Origin: Acidithiobacillus sp.
GTDB lineage: Bacteria; Pseudomonadota; Gammaproteobacteria; Acidithiobacillales; Acidithiobacillaceae
Assembly (NCBI RefSeq): GCF_023256195.1
Contig: NZ_JAGDWX010000030.1
Span: forward strand, 1,778 to 65,777
Direction: 5' to 3'
Length of the DNA: 64,000 nucleotides
Positions 37,822-47,953 of the stretch are shown in pieces; positions within the stretch are counted from its first letter, which is position 1; each line of letters starts with the position of its first letter. A program made the translations under genes and the position numbers. The notes under the pieces were generated by a model, which saw only the letters and a list, made by a program, of their open reading frames with translations, had not been told where the DNA came from and searched no databases.

Positions 37822-39656
37822 AGGTTCTTGACCGCCAGGACGCGAGCGCGCTCCCCGAAGAGCTGGCCGCCGCACGCATTCTCGTGGTGGACGATAATCC
37901 CGCCAATCTCACGGTACTGGCCGAACTGCTGCGGGAGACGGGCTATCGCTCGGTAGACCTGGAAGCCTCGCCGGAAATGGCCGTGCGCCGCTGGCTCGCC
38001 CAGCCCTACGACCTCCTTTTGCTGGATATGCGCATGCCGGAGTTGGATGGTCTCGAGGTCATGGCGCGGCTGCGCTCGCAGGTGGCCGATGGCGACTACC
38101 TGCCTTGCATCATCCTGACGGCGCAGACCGACCCCGAGACCCGTGCCGCCGCATTGGACGCTGGCGCCTTGGATTTTATCCTCAAGCCCTTCGACTTCGA
38201 CGAGGTCCTCAAGCGCATCCGCAATGCCCTGCAGACCCGCCTGCTCCATCGTCAGGCGCGGCAGCGGCTCGATGCCTACGGACAGACCATCTCGGCCCAA
38301 CAGCAGGCGCTGGCAGAGCGCGAGCACGATATCGCCTACCTGGCCAGCCACGACAGTATCACCGGACTGCTCAACCGCCACGGTCTTTGTCAGGGACTCG
38401 AGGAGCTCGCGCAAGAGACGAAGGGAGATCTCGTTTTTCTGCTGGTCGAATTGAGCGACGCCGATCAGTTGATGCTGCTGGAGGGCGCACAATCCGTAGA
38501 CTATCTGTTGCGGGAGGCAGGTACGCGTCTGGCAGCGTTGATGCAGGACCTGGGGGGCATCTGCGGGGTATGGCGTGGCCAGACCTTCCTGGCAGTTTTT
38601 CCGGCACGGGAGGATCTCAAGTCGGAAGTCGAACGCATTCTCGACACGGTTTTTGCGCCCTTGCCCTTCCACGGATCCCACGTGGTTCTGCACGGGCGCG
38701 GCGGCTATGCCCTGGCGAGCCCCGCCAGCAAGGATGTCGATCTTGTCGATCAGCGCCATGCGGCTTTGCGCGCTGCTGGACTCGCGCTGGCCTCTGCGCA
38801 CCGACTGGGCAACCGGGCACTGCTCTACGACGCGCGCCTGGCGGAAAGTTTTGCCAGACGGCACCGTATCGAGAGGGCCATGCAGGAAGCGCTGCAGACA
38901 CAGCCCGAGCAATTCCAGCTGGCCTACCAGCCCAAGGTCGATATTTCTGGCCATCGTGTCGTTGGCTGTGAGGCTTTGCTGCGTTGGCATCATCCCTCTC
39001 TGGGGACTATCAGTCCCGGGGAATTCATCCCCATCGCCGAGGATACCGGCGCCATCGAGATCCTGGGAATGCTGGTCATGGACCGGGTATTCTCCTTTCT
39101 TTCCCAACGATTGCAGCGTGGATCCTGGAACCTCCCCATAGCCTTCAACGTTTCGGCGCGCCAGTTTGAACTCATGCGTGCCCGGGGTATGAGCCTGGTA
39201 AATGCCATCGAGACCCGACGGGCGCTGTACCATATCCCGCGCGGGCTCATCGAGCTGGAGATCACCGAATCGAGTCTACTGACGGACTTCGACTGGCTGG
39301 TGACGCAACTGGAGAAGCTGCGTGAAAACGCCATCGGCGTTGCCTTGGACGATTTCGGTACAGGATATTCGTCTCTGTCCTATCTACAGAACCTTCCTAT
39401 CAACACCCTCAAGATCGACCGATCCTTTGTCGATGGCGCAGCACGCGACCGTAGGCAGGCCGCCTTGCTTTCCAATATCCTCCAGCTGGCCAGAGACCTG
39501 AAATTCGTCAGCGTTGCCGAGGGGGTCGAGACGGTGGGCGATCTCGATCTCCTGCGGGATCTGTCCTGCGCCATTGCTCAGGGATATTACTTTTCGCGCC
39601 CATTGATGGAGCCGGATCTTTTGCTGTGGCTCAAGGCATTTGATCATAGGTCCTGA
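37818..39656 (+). CDS. Response regulator REC-GGDEF(degenerate)-EAL, probable c-di-GMP phosphodiesterase
   Basis: REC (VVDDNPANLTVLAELL...LLLDMRMPELDGLEVM), GGDEF signature replaced (VWRGQTFLAVF), EAL (CEALLRW) and LDDFGTGYSSLSYL present; ATG at 37818 overlaps kinase stop. Confidence 0.88.
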   Translation: MKVLDRQDASALPEELAAARILVVDDNPANLTVLAELLRETGYRSVDLEASPEMAVRRWLAQPYDLLLLDMRMPELDGLEVMARLRSQVADGDYLPCIILTAQTDPETRAAALDAGALDFILKPFDFDEVLKRIRNALQTRLLHRQARQRLDAYGQTISAQQQALAEREHDIAYLASHDSITGLLNRHGLCQGLEELAQETKGDLVFLLVELSDADQLMLLEGAQSVDYLLREAGTRLAALMQDLGGICGVWRGQTFLAVFPAREDLKSEVERILDTVFAPLPFHGSHVVLHGRGGYALASPASKDVDLVDQRHAALRAAGLALASAHRLGNRALLYDARLAESFARRHRIERAMQEALQTQPEQFQLAYQPKVDISGHRVVGCEALLRWHHPSLGTISPGEFIPIAEDTGAIEILGMLVMDRVFSFLSQRLQRGSWNLPIAFNVSARQFELMRARGMSLVNAIETRRALYHIPRGLIELEITESSLLTDFDWLVTQLEKLRENAIGVALDDFGTGYSSLSYLQNLPINTLKIDRSFVDGAARDRRQAALLSNILQLARDLKFVSVAEGVETVGDLDLLRDLSCAIAQGYYFSRPLMEPDLLLWLKAFDHRS

Positions 39657-39869
39657 TGCTCCAAGATGCTTCACGGGGGAGAGTTATCGAAGACCACGGT
39701 ATCATTTATAAAGATTTTACAGAATTTTTATCCGCTGTTTACACAAAAGATAGCCTGTTGTTTGAAATGAAGAAAAAGATATGATCGGAAGGGCCGCGCA
39801 GGCTTTACGGTTGACCTTCGTGGTACATCCTGTCATCCTTATATTCCCTTCGAAAAATAAGGATATCTT

Positions 39870-41483
39870 GTGGCAAAACTCAAGAACCTCAAGAATCGTC
39901 TCCGTCGAGAAGGAACCCTGCAAGGTCTGATTCTCGCCTGTGTCGGCGCCTCCATCGGTTCCGGGTGGTTGTTCGGGCCACTCTATACAGCACAAATTGC
40001 CGGACCCTATGCCGTTGGTTCCTGGATTATCGGAGCCGTGGCGATATTACTGCTTGCCCTGGTTTTTGCGGAACTCGGGCCGCTCATTCCCAAGGCGGGC
40101 GCGGTCATCCACCTGGCCCACGTGGGCAATGGTCCCATCGTCGGCAACATGTGGAGCTGGATCCTCTTCCTTTCCTACGCCACCATCGCGCCCATCGAAG
40201 TAACGGCCTTACTGACCTATGCCAACAATTACCTGCCGATCTTTCTGCAGCCCCATACGGCATTGCTCAGTACCCGTGGATTTCTCATTGCTCTGGTCTT
40301 TTTGGGACTGTTCATCGCCGTCAATTTTCTGGTGGTGCGTTGGGTACTGCGCATCAATAACGGCGCCACCTGGTGGAAGATCGTGGTACCGCTGCTGACC
40401 GTCGGTATCCTGGTCGTCCTTGCCTGGCACCCCAGCAACTTCCAGATCCAGCAGGGCAATGCTGGGTCGGATCTGCAGGGGATGTTCGTGGCGGTGGCGA
40501 CGGGCGGGGTCATTTTCAGCCTTCTGGGCTTTCGTCACGCCATCGATCTTGCCGGGGAAAGCAAGAATCCCAGCCGCGATATTCCACTGGCCACCATCGG
40601 TTCGGTGCTGATCGTGGCACTCATTTATCTCGCATTGCAGGTGGCCTTCATCGGTGCCGTTCATCCTTCGGATCTGGCGCACGGCGGCTGGCCGAATCTG
40701 CAGTTCAAGGGCATCAACGGACCTTTCGCGGCGCTGGCGGCGGCGGTGGGTGCTACCTGGCTGTCGGTGCTGCTCTACATCGACGCCTTCGTGTCACCGG
40801 CCGGGACCGCCCTGATCTATACGGCCACGGCTTCACGGGTGACGCTGGCCACGGCGGAGTCGGGCGCGGCGCCGCAGTGGGTCAGTAAGGTCAACCGTTT
40901 CGGTGTACCCTGGACCAGTCTGTTGCTCCTCTACGCGGTGGGGGCCATCTTTTTCCTGCCTTTTCCTTCCTGGCAGAAGATGGTGGGCTACATTGCCTCC
41001 ATGACCGTCCTGTCCTACGTGATCGGACCGGTGGCCATCCTGCAGCTGCGTAAAGCCATGCCGGATCTGGAGCGACCCTTTCGCCTGCCCCTGGCACCGG
41101 TCATCGCACCTCTGGCCTTTGTCGCCGGGAGCTGGATCGTCTTCTGGTCGGGTCTGCACACCCTCAACTTCATTTTTGGCACGCTGTTCGCCCTGCTCAT
41201 CGTCTATGCCCTCTGGGGCTGGCTGAGCAAGACCAAGCTGCGGGAGATGGGCTGGGAGTACATGTGGTGGATCATTCCCTACTTCCTGATGCTGTGGGGT
41301 GCGGCCTGGATCGGTCCCAAAAGCTTGCAGGGCATCGGCTTGGTCGGGTTCTTTGCGGACATGGGGCTCGTGGCGCTGCTGAGCCTGGTGATCTTTTACT
41401 GGGCCTTGCGCAGTGCCGTATCCGACCGGACCATCCAGCTCTATATGCGCAATCTCGGCAGCAGGGGCGTCGGGGCGCCATGA
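39870..41483 (+). CDS. APC-family amino acid permease
   Basis: 12-TM-type sequence, LQGLILACVGASIGSGWLFGPLYTAQIAGPYAVGSWIIG; GTG start. Confidence 0.88.
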   Translation: MAKLKNLKNRLRREGTLQGLILACVGASIGSGWLFGPLYTAQIAGPYAVGSWIIGAVAILLLALVFAELGPLIPKAGAVIHLAHVGNGPIVGNMWSWILFLSYATIAPIEVTALLTYANNYLPIFLQPHTALLSTRGFLIALVFLGLFIAVNFLVVRWVLRINNGATWWKIVVPLLTVGILVVLAWHPSNFQIQQGNAGSDLQGMFVAVATGGVIFSLLGFRHAIDLAGESKNPSRDIPLATIGSVLIVALIYLALQVAFIGAVHPSDLAHGGWPNLQFKGINGPFAALAAAVGATWLSVLLYIDAFVSPAGTALIYTATASRVTLATAESGAAPQWVSKVNRFGVPWTSLLLLYAVGAIFFLPFPSWQKMVGYIASMTVLSYVIGPVAILQLRKAMPDLERPFRLPLAPVIAPLAFVAGSWIVFWSGLHTLNFIFGTLFALLIVYALWGWLSKTKLREMGWEYMWWIIPYFLMLWGAAWIGPKSLQGIGLVGFFADMGLVALLSLVIFYWALRSAVSDRTIQLYMRNLGSRGVGAP

Positions 41484-42748
41484 GTCGGCGCCAGCGGGAG
41501 GCGGCCTGGCCGCCTCGAGCGCAGCTGCAGATCGAGGCGCAGCGTTGGGTGATCAAGATCGGAAGCAGCCTGCTCACCAACGACGGGGCCGGGCTGGACC
41601 TCGCCTGGATCGCGCGCTGGATGGAACAGATTCGCCAGCTCCATCGCGCTGGTAAGGAGGTGGTCTTGGTATCCTCCGGTGCCGTCAGCGCCGGAACGGC
41701 TCTACTGGGCTGGGTCCAGCGACCCAGCGATCTGGCCTCGCGACAGGCCGCCGCCAGCGTCGGGCAGTCGGCCCTCATCCACCATTACGAAAAGATCCTG
41801 CAGCAGGTAGCGCACCCGGAAGATCCACCCTTGCACTGCGGTCAGGTGCTCCTCACCCACGACGAGCTGCGCAACCGCAAGCGCTATCTCAACGCGCGCA
41901 ATATCCTGCGGGTGCTCCTGGACCGCAATGTGCTACCGGTGGTGAATGAGAACGACGCCATTTCCTATCGACCCATCCAGCTAGGCGACAACGATACCCT
42001 GGCAGCGATGGTCTGCAACCTGCTGGATGCCGATATTCTGGTGTTACTGACGGACCAGGACGGCCTCTTCAGTGCCGATCCGCGTCAGGACCCCGATGCG
42101 CGTTTCCTGTCGGAGGTGGCGGCGGGCGATCCGCGCCTGGAGGCCATCGCCGGAGGTGGGGGCTCGGGCGTCGGTACCGGCGGCATGTTGGCCAAGGTGA
42201 AGGCGGCGGCACGCGCGGCCCGTTCGGGTACCGCCACCGTCATTGCCCACGGCCGTCACCCCGATATCCTGCCGCAGCTGGCCGAGGGGGCCGCCATCGG
42301 TAGCTTCTTCCGGGTGCGCCGGCCAGCCCTCAAGGCACGCAAGCGTTGGCTCTCCGACCATCTGCGCGTGCACGGCAACCTGGTTCTGGATGCCGGCGCC
42401 GTGCACGCTCTGCGCGACCAGGGGCGGAGCCTGCTGAGTGTGGGTGTACTACAGGTGGAAGGGGAGTTCCACCGCGGCGATCTGGTGGCCTGCCGCAGCG
42501 TCGACGGTCGCGAGATTGCTCGCGGTCTCATCGATCTGGACGCCAGCGTCATGCGACGCATCCTGGGTTGCAGTCGGGCGGAGCTGGACGAGGACCCGAC
42601 CGTTACCGACAGCGTCGTCATCCATCGCGATAATCTGGTTCTGACGGACACGGCGGCCGACTGGACACCGAAGCAGGGCAGTGAGCAGAGGCTGGCAGAG
42701 GATCCGGAGCCGCAGGCCCGAATTCAGGACGGCGGCGCGGTGGTATAG
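41480..42748 (+). CDS. proB: Glutamate 5-kinase with PUA domain
   Basis: WVIKIGSSLLTNDGAG, VLVSSGAVSAG, NENDAISYRPIQLGDNDTLAA, C-terminal PUA; ATG at 41480 overlaps permease stop. Confidence 0.95.
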   Translation: MSRRQREAAWPPRAQLQIEAQRWVIKIGSSLLTNDGAGLDLAWIARWMEQIRQLHRAGKEVVLVSSGAVSAGTALLGWVQRPSDLASRQAAASVGQSALIHHYEKILQQVAHPEDPPLHCGQVLLTHDELRNRKRYLNARNILRVLLDRNVLPVVNENDAISYRPIQLGDNDTLAAMVCNLLDADILVLLTDQDGLFSADPRQDPDARFLSEVAAGDPRLEAIAGGGGSGVGTGGMLAKVKAAARAARSGTATVIAHGRHPDILPQLAEGAAIGSFFRVRRPALKARKRWLSDHLRVHGNLVLDAGAVHALRDQGRSLLSVGVLQVEGEFHRGDLVACRSVDGREIARGLIDLDASVMRRILGCSRAELDEDPTVTDSVVIHRDNLVLTDTAADWTPKQGSEQRLAEDPEPQARIQDGGAVV

Positions 42749-44991
42749 GGCCGCTGGGCACCGGCCTCGGCGCGCTCGGCGATGAGGTGGACGTCCTGCT
42801 GCGGATGCGCCAAGCGGATGCCGTGGCGATGCAGCGCCTCTACCGCCATGGCACGCAGCTCCGTCTGCGTCAGAAAACTCCGATTGCAGTCCGATATGTA
42901 GACGCGCAGATAAAAGACCAGGGCGCTGGGACTGACATCCAGGAGCAGGGCGGTGGGTGGCAGTCCGCGCGGGTCATCTTCCTGCAGCACCTCGGGGTGC
43001 TTGCGTCCCACTTCCTCCAGAATTTCCCGCACCTTATCGATGTTGGCATCGTGATCGATCTGCAGCGGGATCATCAGCCGCAGCACGGCGTTGGAATACA
43101 TCCAGTTGGTCACCTGTCCCGAGATGAGCTCAGAATTGGGCACAAAGACCTCGGTGCGATCGAAGGTCAGGATCAAGGTATAGCGGATGCTGAGGCGCTG
43201 TACCGTGCCTTCGGTATTGCCTACCTTGACCCAATCGCCCACGCGAATGGGCCGCTCCAGGAGCAGGATGAGTCCCGAGACGAAGTTGTTGACGATATTC
43301 TGCAGACCAAAACCAATGCCGACGGACAAGGCACCAGCAATGATGGCCAGATTGTGCAGAGCAACGCCCGCCGTCGACAGAGCGATGAGAAAGGCAAGAA
43401 GAAATCCCAGGTAGCGGATGATGGCAAGCACCGAGTGGCGCGAGCCCACATCCATGTGGCGGAACAGGCGCGACCGGTTCGACAGCTGCCGTTGCAACCA
43501 ATTGTTGATGTTGAACAGCAGGATGAGCAGAGCGAGGGCGATGAGCCAGCGAAAAGGCTCCACGTGCATCCCGCCGATGGTGTAGCCCTGCACGAAGTAA
43601 TGCCAGACCAGGGCAAGACCGCTATGGCTGAGCCCCCAACCGAAGAGGGCGGCAATGAGGGCGCCGAGCCAGATGGCGACAAACAGCAGGGCCTTGATCC
43701 AGGTCACCCAGGGGATGATCTCGGTAGGGCTGAAGCCCAGACGACGGCGCAGAAAGTCTCCAATGACGCCGGTGTCGCTCTCCTCATTTTCCGAGAGATC
43801 CTCAACGACCCAGGTGAGGATGAGCGCCAGCAGCAGACTCACGACCGTCACACTGATGCCAAAGAACAGGAAATCCGCGAGGTTGACGTAGCCCAGCAGG
43901 TCCAGGGCTACGGTAGCCAGGATCGAGCTGACGAGAAGCAGCTGGGAGAGTACGTGGCGGCGGAAAAAAGTAAAGCGTCGCGCCCGCCAGAGCAGCCAGA
44001 GCAGGGCAATGGCGACAAGGACGTGGAAGACCGTGAGCAAGGCTACATTGTCGAGAACCGCTCGACTCGCCTGGCGATCCAGCAACTCGTAGAGACCGAT
44101 GAAGCTGGCGAGGGTCAGGACGAAGCGCAGCGGCCGCCAGAGCACCCGCAGGAGGACGGCCTCCCGCTGCGCCCGCGCCGGCAGTCCTTGCAGGTGGCGC
44201 AGCAGGGTCTTGAAGGTCCAGGTGAGGACGATGAAGGTCGTCCAGACCCCGACGAGCAGGACGATGAGGGGATAGAACACTCCCAGGGACCAGGCCAGCA
44301 GACCCAGACCGATGGGGGCAAGCAGGGGATAGAGGTGGCGCCAACTCCGGCGACTGCGCTGGCGCAGCAGGGCTGCGAGGATGTACGTGGCCAGGGCAAA
44401 GCCCAGGGCCCCCTGAAAGCGGCTCTGCTGCAGGACCGGCTCGCCCTCGCGATAGAGCCAGAAATCCCGTTCCTGGGTCCAGACCTGCACCGGCAGCGCC
44501 TGCAGTCCTTGCCATTGTCCGAAAATATCGGCTCCACGTTGGAAGAGGTAGCGCGTACGCAAAGCCAGCTCTTTCTTATGGATGCTGTTGAGGATGTCGT
44601 TGCCACCGACATAGAGCACCTTGCAGGCTGCCTGCCTGCCGCTGGCACGGCGCTGCTGCTGCAGCAGATTGTCCCGCAGCTGGGTCAGACTCTGGGGTTC
44701 GCCGGATACGAAGGGCCCCACCACCTTGAGGCCCTTGTCGATGTTGTCCAGGTCTGCGGTTTCTTCCTGGATGCAGGCGTTGGCCTGGCGGATGATGTCC
44801 TGGACCTGCGCGCGCCAGGGCCGCAGCTGACGCGGGTCGGTGGAATGCGTCAGGGCTTCGTGGATGTGCTTGAGTACCAGACTGTCGGTGGCAAATTGGG
44901 CACTCTCGGCATGGACTCCGGAGGCGCCGACCCCAAAAAGCAGGACGATCCAGGCAAACCCGATAGCGATCCGCAATGCCCACGCGCTCAC
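42724..44991 (-). CDS. Large MscS-family mechanosensitive channel (MscK/KefA-like) with signal peptide
   Basis: C-terminal MscS domain (GIGFGLQNIVNNFVSGLILLLERPIRVGDWVKVGNTEGTVQRLSIRYTLI), long multi-TM N-terminal region. Confidence 0.92.
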   Translation of the reverse strand: MSAWALRIAIGFAWIVLLFGVGASGVHAESAQFATDSLVLKHIHEALTHSTDPRQLRPWRAQVQDIIRQANACIQEETADLDNIDKGLKVVGPFVSGEPQSLTQLRDNLLQQQRRASGRQAACKVLYVGGNDILNSIHKKELALRTRYLFQRGADIFGQWQGLQALPVQVWTQERDFWLYREGEPVLQQSRFQGALGFALATYILAALLRQRSRRSWRHLYPLLAPIGLGLLAWSLGVFYPLIVLLVGVWTTFIVLTWTFKTLLRHLQGLPARAQREAVLLRVLWRPLRFVLTLASFIGLYELLDRQASRAVLDNVALLTVFHVLVAIALLWLLWRARRFTFFRRHVLSQLLLVSSILATVALDLLGYVNLADFLFFGISVTVVSLLLALILTWVVEDLSENEESDTGVIGDFLRRRLGFSPTEIIPWVTWIKALLFVAIWLGALIAALFGWGLSHSGLALVWHYFVQGYTIGGMHVEPFRWLIALALLILLFNINNWLQRQLSNRSRLFRHMDVGSRHSVLAIIRYLGFLLAFLIALSTAGVALHNLAIIAGALSVGIGFGLQNIVNNFVSGLILLLERPIRVGDWVKVGNTEGTVQRLSIRYTLILTFDRTEVFVPNSELISGQVTNWMYSNAVLRLMIPLQIDHDANIDKVREILEEVGRKHPEVLQEDDPRGLPPTALLLDVSPSALVFYLRVYISDCNRSFLTQTELRAMAVEALHRHGIRLAHPQQDVHLIAERAEAGAQRPYTTAPPS

Positions 44992-45066
44992 AGCTTTCTC
45001 CCTGGACCTTTGGATGCGGTCACGCCCCCGGGCCAGTGCAGATGCCTCAAAGCAAGGGCTACCGAC

Positions 45067-45891
45067 TCAACCCGCCAGGACCTTGCGCGCCTTGCGCGTC
45101 AGCAGGGGCACCGCCGCTCGATGCAAAAAAGGCGGAAGATCAATGGGTTTCAGCAGCATCTTGACGGCCATTTCGAAGGGGTAATAGCGTTGGATCCAAT
45201 TGCCCATCCGCCGGCGGAAGGCGTCGAAATCGGCACGGCTGAAGTGCTGTCCCCGGTTGTGCGTCTCGTAGGCGGCCTGAATCGCCAGAAAGGTGTCTTC
45301 CTGATCCACCTCCGAGACCCGACGCAGCAGTTCGCGCAGCAGGCGCCAGCGTGACAGGCGCTCGCGTTGCTGGTACTCGCGGAAGTAGCGGTAGAAGTAC
45401 TTGTAGTGGTGGACTTCATCGGCGCGGATGCGACCCGCCAGATCGCGCAGCACGGGTTCGGGACTGGCGGCCTGGATCATGCCGTAGAAACTCGACGTGC
45501 CCGTCTCGACCACGCAGCGGGCCGCCATCTCCAGGGCCTTGGTCGGACCCAGCAAGCCATCGGCGCAGAGCGGACGATAGGCGCGTTCGAAGGCCGCATA
45601 GGCCGTTTCCCAGTCGAAGTCCGGCCAGACGGTCTGGACATAAGCACGCAGGGCGCGCCCGTGCTGCAGTTCTTCCCGTTCCCATTCCCCGCCGAGCCAG
45701 CGCTGGGCCGCGGGGTTGTCGTCGTAGTAAGCAACGAGGTTATGGGCATAGAGATCCGCCAGGGATTCGACAAAGGATGCCCCGGCGAGCAGGTAGAACC
45801 AGTCCTGATCGTGGACGATGCACTCCTTCTGAATATGGTCGAAGGAAACATCCTGCAGTGACCAACGAGGTTGCGGCGTTGCAGGGGCCAT
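45067..45891 (-). CDS. Ferritin-like diiron protein of unknown function
   Basis: Two ExxH motifs (EREELQHG; RADEVHHYKYFYRYF) plus spaced Glu residues (FVESLAD, VVETGTSSFY), typical of a four-helix diiron carboxylate protein; start MAPATPQP. Confidence 0.7.
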   Translation of the reverse strand: MAPATPQPRWSLQDVSFDHIQKECIVHDQDWFYLLAGASFVESLADLYAHNLVAYYDDNPAAQRWLGGEWEREELQHGRALRAYVQTVWPDFDWETAYAAFERAYRPLCADGLLGPTKALEMAARCVVETGTSSFYGMIQAASPEPVLRDLAGRIRADEVHHYKYFYRYFREYQQRERLSRWRLLRELLRRVSEVDQEDTFLAIQAAYETHNRGQHFSRADFDAFRRRMGNWIQRYYPFEMAVKMLLKPIDLPPFLHRAAVPLLTRKARKVLAG

Positions 45892-45919
45892 ACGATAGTC
45901 TCCTGTATACGAAAGGTCT

Positions 45920-46558
45920 TCAATGACCGGAGTAGACGACATCCTTGTGGCCCAGCCCAGCGTCCTGGAAGGCCTGTCGCCTCCGGATGCATTGTGGACA
46001 GCGGCCACAGTGCGTCTCGTATCCCAAAATGCAACTGTACGACATTTCCCAGGGGACGCCCAAGTCCTCACCGTATCGGATCACCTCTGCCTTGCCGTAT
46101 TGGGCGAGGGGTGTGGCAAGATTCAGGTCCGAGGCCTGCAGAGTGGCGGCCAGAGCTGCGAGGAACGCACCGTTGCCGTTGCGATCCGTCTGCCCATCGT
46201 CGGCGGTGGTGCCGAGGACCAGGGTATCACGCCCAAGGCCGCTGGCGACGTTGGCTGCTGCCGCCACGGCCAGGAGATTTCTGTGGGGCGTGGGCACGTG
46301 GTAGCGGTGCGGGCGCAGCCGGCCGACGGCCTCACCGAAGGCGCGCAGGTCGAAGCGCCCCTGCTCGAGTCGCAGGTCCTTCCCGAGACGCTGGACCCGC
46401 GCCCACTCCTGCGCGGCCGCCCGTTGTCCGTAGTCCAGGAAGAGCAGGTAGGCACCGGTATGGGCGGCAAAGGCATGGGCCAGGGTGAAGCTCTCCACGC
46501 CGCCGCTGCAGAGCAGAAGCGATCGCTCCGCTGGCGGCAGTGAAGGACGTAGCGCCAT
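45920..46558 (-). CDS. QueC-like 7-cyano-7-deazaguanine synthase family protein (variant PP-loop)
   Basis: PP-loop SGGVES instead of SGGxDS; C-terminal zinc-binding Cys cluster SCILGYETHCGRCPQCIRRRQAF; start chosen at MALRP. Confidence 0.78.
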   Translation of the reverse strand: MALRPSLPPAERSLLLCSGGVESFTLAHAFAAHTGAYLLFLDYGQRAAAQEWARVQRLGKDLRLEQGRFDLRAFGEAVGRLRPHRYHVPTPHRNLLAVAAAANVASGLGRDTLVLGTTADDGQTDRNGNGAFLAALAATLQASDLNLATPLAQYGKAEVIRYGEDLGVPWEMSYSCILGYETHCGRCPQCIRRRQAFQDAGLGHKDVVYSGH

Positions 46559-46622
46559 GCGCGGCCTATGCTCTATCATGCCTGAACTCGGCTCGGCTGC
46601 CTGCCCCGGGGGGAGGAAGATC

Positions 46623-47258
46623 ATGGTGCCCTGTCTGCATCTGCATCCGGTGAATCCACAGCCGCGCCTCATCGCGCAGGCCGCCGATGGTCTGCGCCGC
46701 GGCGAATTGCTGGTCTATCCCACGGACAGCTGTTATGCGCTGGGGTGTTGCCTGTGGGCCAAGGACGCCCAGGATCGCCTGCGGCACATCCGGCAGCTCG
46801 ATATCCAGCACGACCTTTCCCTCCTGTTCGCAGACCTGTCGCAGCTGAGCGAGTATCTCAAACTGGACGATCGTGTCTATCGCCTCCTACGCGGCTTGCT
46901 GCCTGGCCCTTACACTGTGATTCTTCCTGCTACCCACGACGTTCCGCGGCGCCTTGCCGACGGCAAGCGGCGCAGTATCGGCGCGCGCATCCCCGATTCT
47001 GCCATCTGTCGGGCGCTCCTGGCGGAACTGGGTGAACCGCTGATGAGCTCGACCCTGCATCTGCCCGGTGACGATCTGCCTCTGCACGATCCTGAGGATA
47101 TCTGCACGCGCATGGAAAAGCGGGTGGATGGCGTCCTGCTGGGAGGCGAGGGCTCGACCGTGTGTTCGACGGTGGTGGACTGCACCCAGTGGCCGCCGCA
47201 GATCCTGCGCGAGGGACTGGGCGACAGCACCGCGCTGCGCCAGACCCTTGGCCTATAG
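46623..47258 (+). CDS. Sua5/YciO/YrdC family protein (YciO-like)
   Basis: LLVYPTDSCYALGC, SLLFADLSQLSEY, GPYTVILPAT, RSIGARIPDS motifs; ATG at 46623. Confidence 0.88.
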   Translation: MVPCLHLHPVNPQPRLIAQAADGLRRGELLVYPTDSCYALGCCLWAKDAQDRLRHIRQLDIQHDLSLLFADLSQLSEYLKLDDRVYRLLRGLLPGPYTVILPATHDVPRRLADGKRRSIGARIPDSAICRALLAELGEPLMSSTLHLPGDDLPLHDPEDICTRMEKRVDGVLLGGEGSTVCSTVVDCTQWPPQILREGLGDSTALRQTLGL

Positions 47259-47290
47259 GTAGCGCTTTATCCGGCTGATATACTCGGGTC

Positions 47291-47953
47291 ATGAACGACA
47301 TCGACGGTTTCCTTCGCGGCCTTGCCATTTGGGCCATACCTGTTTTGTTCGCCATTACCGTCCACGAGGTTGCGCACGGCTGGGTGGCCTGGAAGCGCGG
47401 CGATCCGACGGCCATGCTCATGGGCCGTCTGACCCTCAACCCGCTGAAGCACATAGATCCTTTCGGTACCATCCTCCTGCCAGGCATGCTTCTGTTGCTG
47501 CATTCCCCCTTCCTCTTCGGTTACGCCAAGCCCGTACCGGTGAATTTTGCCGGTCTGCGTGACCCCAAGCGCGACATGGTCCTGGTGGCACTGGCTGGAC
47601 CGCTTGCCAACGTGCTCATGGCCTTCATCTGGACCTTCATCCTCTGGCTCGGTGGCCACCTGCCGGGACCTTTGGCGTATCTCTCCGTACCCATGCAGCT
47701 CATGGGGCAGGCGGGTATCCTCATCAACGTCGTGCTCTTTCTCTTCAATCTCATCCCCATCCCGCCCCTGGACGGCGGGCGGGTGGCCGTCGGACTGCTG
47801 CCTGCAGGACCCAGCCTTGCCTTGAGCCGCGTCGAGCCTTACGGCTTCATCATCCTCATCGTCCTGCTCTTCACGGGCGTCCTGTGGGCGGTATTGGGGC
47901 CGGCCTTCGTCGTCGTGCGCGGGATTTTCCTGCACCTGGGAGGCCTGCCGTGA
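47291..47953 (+). CDS. Site-2 protease family (M50) membrane metalloprotease
   Basis: FAITVHEVAHGWVA (HExxH) and NLIPIPPLDGGRV motifs. Confidence 0.9.
   Translation: MNDIDGFLRGLAIWAIPVLFAITVHEVAHGWVAWKRGDPTAMLMGRLTLNPLKHIDPFGTILLPGMLLLLHSPFLFGYAKPVPVNFAGLRDPKRDMVLVALAGPLANVLMAFIWTFILWLGGHLPGPLAYLSVPMQLMGQAGILINVVLFLFNLIPIPPLDGGRVAVGLLPAGPSLALSRVEPYGFIILIVLLFTGVLWAVLGPAFVVVRGIFLHLGGLP

Noticed and set aside
35251-37875. 874-aa minus-strand ORF antisense to the hybrid histidine kinase
   Set aside because: Shadow ORF; kinase motifs on the plus strand are unambiguous
42787-45354. 855-aa plus-strand ORF antisense to the large MscS gene
   Set aside because: Asp/Glu/Gln/Gly-rich low-complexity translation; MscS domain on the minus strand is clear
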